Below are positions 1-11,560 of a stretch of DNA of 64,000 nucleotides, one piece after another. The translations under genes and the position numbers were made by a program. The notes under the pieces were generated by a model, which saw nothing but the letters and a program-made list of their open reading frames with translations, made no database searches and was not told where the DNA came from. Origin of the DNA: Trichuris trichiura (lineage: Eukaryota > Nematoda > Enoplea > Trichinellida > Trichuridae); assembly GCA_037903355.1 (NCBI GenBank), contig JBAJFE010000005.1, positions 3,534,001-3,598,000 on the forward strand. The letters run 5' to 3'. How positions within the stretch are numbered: position 1 is the first letter of the stretch; every line of letters starts with the position of its first letter.

Positions 1-2867
1 GATAACATTAACATTACCTAGACAAAAATGAAAGACACTTTAACGGCGCCTTAAAGTTCCATCGCTTTATTTACTACGGCTGCTATAGAAACTGCCCATT
101 TATAAATACCCATAAACAAATCCCTCGAAGCTTTCGGAGCCTTACAGGTTCACAGGTTCCGTTGTTTGAACGATAAAAAAAATCAGCAAATCTGTTATCG
201 TTGGAAAATGAGCATGCGAGGCCCCCAAAGCTTCCAGGGACTTGTTTATTAGTTTAGATAAACAGTTTGTATAGCATCCATAATAGATAGATGAAATTAT
301 GTAGGCGAAGAAATGTGCTCCAGATTTTGAACACTGCGCACCGCCAAAAGCTGTACCTTTGCAGGAAACAATATTTTTTTTAGTATTATAATGAATGCCT
401 TTTATGGCACTGAAGACTTGTAGTTCATTCGCCCTATAAATCCCTTCAAGTAGACTTGCTATTCAAAAACAATTCCTTAACAAACGCACTGCCATGCTGT
501 CTGCTCTTGACTGTATGATGAAATTCTATTTTCAGCTAGACTAACAAAGCCCCCTTACCAATGCTACACTGGTGAGTATAATAACCGAACGAATTCATAC
601 TAACAAAAGTTCACTAACAAAAACAGCTATGTAAGAACGCTAGATATTTGAATTGCCACATAGTTGCGAACCACATAAAGCAAAGAATTATTGTATGTAA
701 AACTAGCAGGCTGATATAGGTTAGAGAACATAGCTCCAAAAAAATTAAAAATCTGAATATCACTGCCACAGAGAACATGAAGGCTTTGTGCTTATTAAAC
801 AAAAGTATCATAATTAAATATTCACCATGTCATTACAGCTAGGAGAGGTTCAATTGAACCAGTTCATGAATATGCTTTCAAAAGCATAATTACTTTAGCA
901 AGTGAACCCTTTAAGATTTTTAAGATTTCTCACTCTTTTAAGAAATCAAGCTAATGTGACTGAAGCCTACCTTAGCTATATGAGTAACTTAGCAGCTTGT
1001 CAACTGAGCAGCATAGAATCTTAATCAAAAAAGCCTATGCCGTTAAAACGTCAACAGCTTTCCATAGCATTAGCTCAATCACAACAAAGAGGACCTGATT
1101 TGATGAACTTTTCCCCTCCTTGCCTTACAAAAGATACATAGAGATATTGCATACCTCATTATTCATAACTACTTGACAGCGAATATGCGTTCCAGTCTTT
1201 ACTTGTACGTTTATGATGTAACCTAAGAACATCTGTTAACAATTTCTTCATTACCCTTAACGGAAATGAAGAAATTATTCAGACTTGTTACGAACCAGCC
1301 GATCTTCAAATTGCTCATAATGTGAACACATTCTAAGCCATAGTCTGAATTCCATTAACCTGCACAACGCATATTGAGCAAATAAAAAATCAATCATTAA
1401 GAAAAGGAGCAACCAAAAAGCCTTCCCACCTTATTTGGACCAAAAGACATCAACAGCTCAACGATACTACAGGCTTCTGATAGTTTATCACGCGAACGAC
1501 ATTAGCGCCCTTTCATTAGTGCATTGCAGCATTTCTATCAAATAGCCACGTAGTCCGGTTTTCTCAAGCATTTATGGATTTACAACTGAGACTTCAGCAT
1601 TCAGCAAATTAATTTGCTTCTCACTTGCTGTTCACTCTGTAAAGAAACTGCATTTTCAGCAATCTCAAAAGGAATCAAGCAGCCTTGGAGTTCGTTGCCC
1701 GGTGAGTGTTGATACATTACTATCCTTATATCAGTTTCCCCAAAGAATATGTTAGCAAAAAACAATCATTAAATGCATCATTGATGTTCATGTACGATTT
1801 TTGTGTGATCCAACAGTACTTTCAGAAACCTTCAAAAAGAACAACCTCCTCCACCTCTGGTGCTCAGGTATTTCACCGTTCACACTCTCTAAGGCGTTTG
1901 CTCTTTGCCATTCTGTGCTGAGCAAATGCGTTAAAGTTTCGCGCGTTGTTTATTGCGTGACGAAATTGTACTTATAGCACGGTACAAGGAGAACCGGTTC
2001 CGCTCACAGTACTTATGAGGTAGGCTAACCTTACCACCTACCTTGCCGCAGCATTCGCACTTACACCTCTGCGCTGTAAGAACGCATTGGTGCTTAGTTT
2101 GTTTTTAATTATATAATCAGATTGCGCTTTCAGTGTGATCAGAAATACACGTTTTTTCTGAGGTGTGTAGAACATTTTTACCATTTCACATATTGCTTAA
2201 CTTAGGAGTAGATAGAAGGGAACGACGCCATCCGTATTCACATTCAGTCATCTCTCGCTATGATCCAAGAATACTAATTTCTTTAGACGAAGCACTCAGA
2301 TGTTAACTTGGCCTATCATCAGCACATCTAATTAGGATGACGTAAGATCCGAAAACCCTTTATGTTTGGGGTTGAACTTCTAGTCTGAACTAGTCAAAGC
2401 ATTAGCGCAGCAGCAGTGATCTTCCTTGCTGAATAGGCATTTGCCGCCGCAGTACTTAAAATGACGACAATCGACAACTATCTGCCCAACGTTCATCAGT
2501 GGTTGGGAAGAAAAAATTCGAAAAGCTGAAAGAAAAGAAAGAAATAAGGCACATTAAGCTTCGTGCCTATATCTACTGCCTATCTAAACCCTCAACAATG
2601 AAACTGTTTAACAGTGATTGAAGTACATAAATATGCACGCGTAAAAGAAGTAATAGTTTGCTCTACAACACAATTCCATTAAATATCAGATTTAGAGAAA
2701 GCGGTAACATAGGAAAGACATTTTTTCAAGAAGTGCTTTAGCATACTGAAGGCTTTGCCAGTCAGCGTTCTATTAGTTATTGCTTTGTCAAGATAAGAGT
2801 GCAAAAGCGTCGAATGCTCTTTTGCTGTATTTGCTCAGCCAATAATGTAAGCGATCTGCAAATTTAG
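1..2867. other. No recognisable gene; 5' part of duplicated block
   Basis: AT-rich sequence with only short, unconvincing reading frames. From roughly 1,790 to 2,350 it is recognisably similar to about 7,290-7,810, so it is the upstream part of the tandem block described for the two Cys-rich genes. The missing first exon of the copy-1 gene was looked for here and not found; by spacing with copy 2 it would lie left of the window. Confidence 0.6.
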
Positions 2868-3822
2868 AAACTGACCACCTTACAAAAAGCGATGATCAAA
2901 GAGGCATGCAATGAGAGATGCGAAGAATACTTATTATGTAGCGTCGTCGACAATGGACGGTCATATAGGGAGTGCGTTGAAGAATGCATTCGTGAGGTAT
3001 GTTAAACCACATTTTGTTTACGCTTACGAGGTTGGTAATCTACTATGCATAAAAACGTGCTTTCTTTGCATTACGACATTGGGTTATACAAGATTAGTAC
3101 AGCCACTTCTCATGTATGCCAATAAGTGCACTCCTGACGAAACCTTGCTTTATGCTAGTACGTTATCTTGGCATAGAGCACGATCAAAATGTGGGGAAAT
3201 TGAGGAAAGAGTTTGCAAACTGTCTGCGTATACGTAGCCGAGAAAAGCGGATAAATAATGAAGTAACGATAAGACGGAATGGGTGTCTAATTAGCTTCAT
3301 CGTCTATGAGCTACGTATAAGCTCTCACTTCAAGAAAAAAAGAATTTGACTAAAGCCTACTTTTACTATTGTTCTCGTTTTTGCGGTTCAGTTGAGCTGT
3401 TCAAACCACATTGAAATTGTTTAAATGGGAACGTCGCGATACGTCAAGATGACGTTTCACTGTCCCATTAAAACAATGCACGCCTTTCGTATTCAATATG
3501 TCTTCAAATACTCATTTAACATGTTGATGACCTTCAGGCTTTTACGTTTATAAAATACGAAGTTGCCAAAGCAGAAAATCCTTGAAATATAAACATGGAA
3601 GTATACCGTTCATTATTAAAAAGCTGATATTTTTTATTCGTGATGCTTTCAAACGAAGAAGTATATGCAGAGCGCCAAAGAATTGGCGAACGAGAAACTT
3701 AAAAAATCACTTACGCGGAAGAAATCCGCAGTTAAAAATGTTTACCTGCGCTAACATTCTTTTTTCAGGAATCAGAAAAAATCGCTAAACACGCAACAGA
3801 TGTTTGGAGTTTATACAGATGA
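2868..3822 (+). CDS. Small Cys-rich protein, copy 1 (5' exon not in window)
   Basis: I do not recognise the family. Two exons are supported by comparison with a second copy 6 kb downstream. Exon 2868-2996 encodes 43 residues with five cysteines in the pattern CxxxC-x5-C-x11-CxxxC and ends at a GT donor in phase 0. Exon 3769-3822 follows a tttttcag acceptor and encodes ESEKIAKHATDVWSLYR then TGA, also phase 0. All five cysteines are kept in copy 2, and the six base differences in the last exon are all synonymous, which argues for a protein under selection. The acceptor used in copy 2 is mutated here (AG to AA), but a new AG six bases further in restores the frame. The first, signal-peptide exon is not visible and probably lies left of the window. 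The role is unknown; secretion is inferred from copy 2. Confidence 0.55.
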
Positions 3823-5389
3823 AAATAAAGAAAGCTATGAGGAGAAAAAGTGTATTGCCTGACAGTTTTTCCTTACATGATGCCAATAAACGGAGCAAAG
3901 ATCGACACGCTGTTCAATAACCACTATGAGTGTTAACTATACGACACTAAGGGTTAAAGGAGGGTGAGCGACCTGTACACCCTTCCGATAGTTCGGATTG
4001 CATTCGAAATGGGTGAAATTAAGTGAACAAACAATGGCTATCGTAGCTACAAGACGCATGAACAGAGGGATACAAGAATTAAAAGGCTCCGTGATTAAAC
4101 TTCATTTGACAGCAGCTTACGACTCAGTTATGGCAAAAAATTAATCGATGAAATAAGGAAAACTTTGCAAACTCGTTGTCATCAAATAATGCCTACGCAA
4201 ACACACATAAACAAGGATCAGGAGCCGGTCTTTTGACGAAAGATTATTTCGTCACTTGTTAAGCAGAAAGACAAACACCCTCACCATTTGTTCCTTTACA
4301 TTGAACTTCAACAGCTGTCGATGAGACATGGTATGACGCGGGCCTATATTCTTAAAGTTGGTTGGAAAAGGAACGTCTCTGGTTGTATGAACTTGAAGAA
4401 GTTCGAAGGCATTATTGCCTATATGCCTCATGTAAGTTCAGATGGAAATAAAATGAATTTGCAGGTACAAGGCGAGGAGCTAAAACTGACAAAGACAAAA
4501 TGTGCCATTAGATCATTTACCTCGAAGCTCTATTCTTCAGAAAGAACTTGTTCCGAAAAGGTATTTATCATTTTGCAAATCTTTGCGACATGCAAAGGAG
4601 TGAAAAAGACGCCGTTGTAGTCCACCAGTGTTATTTAGAAGAGCTTCGCCCCAAACGTGTCCTACCATTTTACAGGATCGTCTTGATAAAAGTTCCAAGT
4701 ACTTTTTCTGCCGCTGAGAATTCAAAAAGCATTTTCAGGAATTATTGGAATCAGGGGATAATGAGTAGCTGAAACTGAAATTTAAGCATCGCTATGGAAC
4801 TTTCTGACTGCAGCAACAACTGTGAGCTATACTGAGAAAGTTTCTAAATTTTTTTGCCTATTCACACTTCGTGGATTTCTTTTCGTTATGGATCCCCTAA
4901 TTTAAAACAGAGACAAAGTGCATATAGTGCAAAATCAGGGCAGTCTCGCGCTCTGACGAACTAACGTTCTGCCAAACAATGAAACAACTGCTCAAGCCAC
5001 CGCCAAACCTATTAATAACACCAAACTAAGCCGCAATTATTTGCTCTGTTATGATTCTGAGAAGAGCAAACAAAGATGTCAATTTTGAGTCCATTTTTTC
5101 ATAGCTGAAAATTTGCCTGAGAGCTCAGCTTTCATTCTTAAACAAACTCGGCATCCGTGTGGCGGTAGAAGAGTTCCTTCTCCGAAAGAAAGCGATAGCA
5201 AAATCGCAAGTGCGAAATGCTGCACAGGACGATGAGCACTGTACGTTCAATGCCGCTACTGCTGGGATGTCTACAGAAGACGGCAAAATCGTAGGCGTTA
5301 CACAAACAGAAAACCTAAGGCTCCCTCAAACTTAAATACATATATGTAGTCCTTACCTATCCTGCAAAATTACATTTCAACCATTGACA
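3823..5389. other. Intergenic between the two tandem copies
   Basis: No gene is supported. The left part, to about 4,300, still resembles 9,940-10,320 downstream of copy 2, marking the right side of the duplicated block. Short ORFs around 4,288-4,772 overlap in several frames, show no recognisable motif and were not called. Confidence 0.5.
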
Positions 5390-8300
5390 ATGAAGATACT
5401 ATTGATTACGCTTTATCTCATTCTATTCATACGCCAAACCTGTGGAGCACCTATTACATCCCAACGGCAAAAGCCAAACAAAACAACAACAACAGCACCG
5501 GTAAGCACTCGTTGACAAAAGAGATTTTATAGAATAGAAACATAACCTATTCGTATCATTACTGAACTTTGCCCTGCAAAACCAACTTAGGCTATTTCCC
5601 GCTTACGTATCAGATAATGAAATAATTTATGAAAACTGAGCGAAACAGTTCAATCTTCTTATTTATATATTTGAGTGTGCTTCTTATCTAGACGCTAATA
5701 ATTTTAAAAATGCCTCCTATTCTTTGCCCTTCACCTATTCATATTCTTAGCCTATGGAGAGTAGACGCCAGTTTCACCTAACAATGCTTCACGCGTAAAT
5801 ACAATAGCCGAACATCTTCGTATGGACATCTGTTGACTCCCTGAGGCAACAATGGGGTAACAGTTACCCAGTCTAACTCAAGAATCTCCTAGCCACCACG
5901 TAAAGTAAAGAAATATTCTAGATACAATTAATGAATTGAGGTATGTTAGAAATATAATGATTAATAAGCTAAATGGAAGTGACAAACAGTGAGCAAAAAA
6001 GGCATACATTGAGAATTAATAAAGGTCACTCATTCAAAAGCGCCACTTGAAAAGGGTCCCAGAAAAGGAATTACCATCGATGACTAACCCCATAAATAAG
6101 CCAACTAAGGTTTCCCAAGCGTTTAGAAATTCGAACCAACGTGCCTCGAATTCGACTTTGCTATACGGCGGCGATTCACGTTGTGCTTTTGCAAAGGGCA
6201 TCAGACCCGTTCTTTTACAACATAAATTACAATCCACATTTGTTATTGAAAAACGTGAAATTAGCTTTGCAATGTGTAAGTGATTTATGCTAAACTGTAC
6301 ACACGAGAAACCACCCTGTTTGTAGTTGAACAATAGCTCCATACACACGATTACACTCCCCAAAGCGTAACGAGTGTATACTCAGCGTTCAAAGGCTTCA
6401 ACTGCCAGCGCAACAGCGTGGAACATTTATCTTTACTATACGAAAATAGTCTTACAAAAAAACGAACCGCTAAATACTCAATCATTAACAAAGTTAATAT
6501 GATTTAAGATTTTATCTACAGCACGAGTCCGTTAATAACATAAAAGACATGCTGGAACTTTCTGGTGGTGTACCGTCCCCTTCACCAGCGGTGTAACAGG
6601 CATGTTTTTCGCGTTATTAACCGGATTCCTACTGTAAAAAATTTTAAAATGCATATCAACTGTTTCATTTTCCCATCCTCATAGTATAAAATGCATGTAA
6701 AGCATTTCGTACTGTGTTTAATCGAACAGACGTCAAGTGAACACTTAAACACGTAAATAACAATACCAGATCGCACGTATAACGATAGGAAGGAAAAAAT
6801 TAACCGCTCATACGATCACCCTCAACTACAGAACAAAGCACAAGCAATCCATTCCGAACCTGCATGCTTATACTTTAAGCTGAAAGGACGTTATTAACAA
6901 CCCGTAAACTTTCGCAACTTCTACAGCGGATGTTTAACAGGGAAAATAATGCAGAAGATTTACTGCTTCAAAACCTTCGCAGACTAATATACCCATAACG
7001 CGTTGGCGGGATCGCATGAAATGCAGCATTTCAACAACTTACCCAGACTTACAATGGCTAGCAACAATAAAATACAAAATGCTAATACTACTATCATTAA
7101 TAACAATAAGTATAAGAGTAATCCCGTTAATTAATACTGTTGTCATTTGATAATAAACTATTGCCCGTTGCTAGCACAGTTGTGCGCTTAACGCGTCAAC
7201 GTTTTTTAATCTTTCTCAACCTTTGCTATTTACACAAAGGCAGTCATAAAATCCATTGGCAATTTTCGCCTGTCGTTTTTGTGTAACCAAATTGTACTTT
7301 CAGAAAAATGCAAAGAAAACAACCTCATCTGCCAATTGTGTACAGGTATTTCAGAATTCTTATCTTCTCAGGCGTTTGCTCTACACTGTTGAGCAAACGC
7401 GCTGAAATTTCGTGTGCTGTTCATTGCGTTACGAAGTTGTACTTATAGTCTGGCTCAAAAACGACTAGTTCCTCTCGCAATGTTGATCAGGTAGGTTAAC
7501 CTTTCTACTTTCCCGCCCTTTCTGTATTCGCATATCGATGTATTACGAATGCGCTGGTGCTTCGTTCCTTTTTCATTAAGCAATCAGACTGTACTTCCAG
7601 CAGAATCAGAAACAGACAAGTTCCGCTGGAGTTCGTTGTCACTTATGTAGAATAATTTAGTCATTTTCACGTATTGATTAACTTAGTAGGGGAGAGATAG
7701 GAACGGCATCATAACCACTCAAGTTTTATCATCGGCTACTTTGACAACCGCTTTATTAGGTGATGCATTCAGACTTTACGTACATCTAACAAGGATGACG
7801 TAAAATCTGATGACGCCCATTTTTGGATGTGAAATTTCTCTGCTCAACGGAAAACAATAACAAACCCACACCACCTAAGTCACCAATCAAAGCAACAGCA
7901 CGACAGCAAGGACCTTCGCATATTGAATATTCATACGCTGCAGTTCAATATTGAATATTTTCTAACGATCTTCACCAGCGAAAGTTTATTTTTTGTAACG
8001 ACTGAAGATCGTAGCAAAACTAATTTTGCATAGCCCTAACTTTCAGGGACAGATCGAGCCGCACCTTCATTGGAAACATGTACTCAGAATGCGTAATGAT
8101 AATAATCGCGATGATTACTTGCAAACTGACAGGGACTTATTATGATTGCTGTCTAAGCTTAAGAGCACTGAACAAAACTCTTTTGTATGGCCACATAAAG
8201 TTTCGTAACTTTTTACAGGTTTACAATCATATCGTAAGTTTCTTGGGTCCTAAGACAAAGACACTCTAATTTCGGTTGTTACTTTCAAACGTGCTACAGG

Positions 8301-9941
8301 GGTCTCTGAAATGCTTCTCCTTACATATTACAACAAAAAACATCAAAGTGGTTAAAACTACTTGTCGGTATCAATTATCCCACTATGTTTTAACCGAAAA
8401 GGTTAGTTAACGTCTGCCGAAAGAAAATGCCACAGCGGAGAAAGGAAAACCTCTAAACAAGAACAAAGGACGAAGTTGGAGTTGTTTACGAAATTAAATG
8501 TGACTACCTGGTACCATGCGCAGAAGAGAGCATATATTCTACGCTTCCAATTTAAGGGCCGTATGTCCACTATTAGATGTCAAGACCATGGACAGTTAGG
8601 CTGTATGCGTAGGAAACAACCGATGATCTGGGCTAACATTACTCTCACCCATCATGGCTGCCCTTCTTTGCGAAATACGGTTAAACGCTTTGGAATTTTC
8701 CTCAACAACAATATAAAGCAAAGAATCGATAATGACGAGCACTTAAGCACGACCTGTAAGGAGTTACAAATATGGGCATAGGTTCAAGGTAAGCCTGTAG
8801 TCACCCATCCAGGATTCGCTATATGCCATTCCGCTGACCATGACACTCTGAAAGGCCTGAATCCTGAATGTTACGACGATTACGAATTATTGTACGAATG
8901 ATCATTAGTGATCATGGAAAACAGAACCACTACTGGTCGAAACACAAAAAACACATACCTGAGAGAAAAATAGGAACGAGAAATTTCAGGAAAGAGACAA
9001 AGCAATGACAACTTGAATATCCTTAAGCAAGGAGAACCTTAACTAAATTGAATGTAAAAAAGCGCAACGCTCTTTTGCTGTATTTATTCAGCTAATAATG
9101 CAGATGCTTTTTGCAGGTTCCGAAACTCGACATCTTACAGAAAACGTTCATAAAAGACGCATGCGGTGAGAGATGCGAGAAATACTTATTATGCAGCATC
9201 CTCGGCGTTGGGCGGTCGTTTGAGGATTGCTTAAAAGACTGCATTCGTGAGGTTTGAATTACGCACTCCATGAAAAACTCACTTTTCTTTAAACTTATAA
9301 AGTAAGGGTAATACCGTAATGCCAAGAAAGTACGTTCCCATGCATAGCAAATTCTTACAGCACAAAATTCGCATATAACCTAACAAATGTACCCTTAAGG
9401 AAATCTTGCTTTATGTTAATATGTTACTGCGGCATACAGTACGATCAAAGCGTGAGGAAATTGAGGAAAGACCTTGCAACCTGTCTGCTTATACGCACCC
9501 GAGAAAAGCGCATAAATAACGAATTAGCGATGAGGCAGAATAGGTTTCTAATTAGCTTCGGTGACTACGGGCTACGTAAGCGTCTCGCTTTGAAAAAAAG
9601 AATTTTTTTAAGGTCTATCTTTACTCTTGTTCTCGTTTCAGTGGTTTAGTATGAACTGTATCCAGATTATTTAAATGAGGACATCACAATAAGAACAAAG
9701 TGACGCTTCACTGACCCATTAAGACAAAGCACATTACTCAAATGCTTAATGTCTAAACATGTACTAACTATGCCATCGATTGTCAAAAGGAACGAAAAGA
9801 TATACGTGACGCAGTAACTAGCAAACGAGGAATTTTAAAAAATCAAGTTAAAAATGATTATCGGCACTAACATTCTTTTTTCAATAGGAATCAGAAAAAA
9901 TTGCTAAACATGCAACGGACGTCTGGAGTTTATACAGGTGA
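5390..9941 (+). CDS. Small secreted Cys-rich protein, copy 2 (three exons)
   Basis: Unrecognised family. Exon 1 (5390-5500) opens with ATG and a hydrophobic stretch (KILLITLYLILFI) typical of a signal peptide, then a Thr/Asn/Lys-rich linker, and ends at a strong gtaagc donor. Exon 2 (9117-9251) carries five cysteines (CGERC, YLLC, CLKDC). Exon 3 (9888-9941) encodes a 17-residue tail and stop. All junctions are phase 0, giving 99 codons. Exons 2 and 3 are conserved in copy 1, with only synonymous changes in exon 3. The 3.6 kb first intron is long for this window, so assignment of the signal exon to this gene rests on phase, strand and order rather than direct proof. The pattern suggests a small disulfide-bonded extracellular protein; function is unknown. 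Confidence 0.5.
6050..6240 (-). pseudogene. Possible COX5A-like fragment
   Basis: On the minus strand a stretch of higher GC reads FEARWFEFLN followed by AWE..G..LV.D. This resembles the N-terminal part of cytochrome c oxidase subunit 5A, where a (E/D)EFDARWxxYFN motif is followed by a short PDID segment (missing here) and then AWExRKG. There is no start, no flanking exon and no continuation, so I read it as a decayed insert in the intron of the secreted gene. The similarity is short and could be chance. Confidence 0.25.
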
Positions 9942-11560
9942 AGATGGAGAAAGCTACGAGGAGAAAAGTGGGCAGATGTATCATTTACTTTTTACGTGAT
10001 ATTTAATAAACGCGACCAGCGTCCACTTAACTAGTTCCATCATCCAGCAGCCAACGGAATTATTACTTATATGCTACTAACGGTAAGTTGGAGCATGAAT
10101 GACCTGCGCATCTTTTTGCTAAGCACTTTCGCATTGGGAATGGCTGAAGTTTGATGAACTAACTACAACTATTATGAACGGAATGACATTGAAAAAAGAG
10201 GCTGCGTAATGAAAGCTCATTTGACAGCATTTTGCGGTTCGGTTGCGAGAAAAATGTAACTGATAAATTAAAAGAAGCACCACATACTTGCTGGGATGAA
10301 ATAATGTCAATTCAAACAATTACGAATGAAAATGGCTTTGTTTACGGTACAATGGACACTCCTAGTACAATACAAACAATAATCTGCATTCCGATGAATC
10401 AGTTCACTATTATGACTACACTTATACCAGCTGATGTCACGCAGTTCGCGGATAAGGTGACGTGTCTGTTGGGACAAACATTTCGCCAACACCTTAGGGT
10501 CCCATTACGTCGTCAACTGAGCTTTTAACAGCAGGCGAAAATTTCATTTACATTTTAACACCTTTCTTTTTTTGATTATTATACATTTCAGTCTACCGTA
10601 ACCATTAGCAATCCCTCAGTTGTCAGTTCAAACCCGTTGTACACATAGCTACACCTACAGAGAATCTGAAAGGCTTACTGTAAAAGCTATTCGAATCGGC
10701 ATGAAGACTCCAACAATTTCAGTTCTTACTGAACGAGCAGTTACGGCCCCATTCTCTAGGCATTGATTCAACAGATAACAAAAAGACTTACCTGCATAAA
10801 GGCGAGTTACAGCGCTGTTTAGTTCACCTCTAATTTTCAGATATTCTCTTCGCGTTTTCGTGCTCTGTCAATAATACAGTAATTTATTTGCCAGTTTTAA
10901 ATGCAGAAGGGACATCGTAATAGCCTATAGCTAATATTATCACTTGGCACTCTGACCTTTAAACTAAACATAGTATAAAACAGCCCTACAGTTTAGCACA
11001 GTTACTTTTCAATTACATAGGAATTGAAAAGTGAATTATCAGTGCACTCTTTTACCTAATGGTGTCAAAGCTTAATGAAGGCACTGGGTTACCTTGGAAT
11101 GTTATCGAAGCTGATGTCTTCCTGCTATTGGTAGTCTTGAGCATACAAACTAGAGTAAATTCGATCTGCTTGTTGTAAGCAATACTGACAATTTTACGAT
11201 CTTCTTCATAGGCAGACGAGCAACGTGTGCATGTGCCATGTGTCAGAGCTCCAATATTTCCTAAAACGTAATAATAATCGATGTAATTAAAAGTAGTCCA
11301 AGAAAACAACGCTACCAATTTTTTTCTGAATAAAACTGATGTTAATAGTGGAGTACAGCTGACGTTTTGACCATGTTGCGGCTTTGCAAAATGATTAGCA
11401 CTTTGAATAACCTTAACGAGGCAGACTTTTCTGCTAATGGGAAAACCCATTAGATAAAAATCATTTTCAGCGATAGAATGTACAGTAGTCGCTTATTGAC
11501 GACAGAGTCACCACTGCCCAAGTTAGGCAACGTTGAAAATGCAACACCGGCATGATTTTA
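9942..11560. other. Intergenic
   Basis: No supported gene. The left end to about 10,320 is duplicated sequence shared with 3,820-4,300. A 132-codon minus frame at 11,052-11,450 has no recognisable motif and lies just beyond the MOCOS stop codon; it may be 3' untranslated or chance. Confidence 0.5.

Noticed and set aside
3116..3349. Open frame shared by both tandem copies (3,116 and 9,413) as an extra exon
   Set aside because: Phases do not match the neighbouring exons in either copy; it is more simply duplicated intron sequence.
11052..11450. 132-codon minus frame beyond MOCOS
   Set aside because: No motif, no splice link to MOCOS, low-complexity-free but unremarkable composition.
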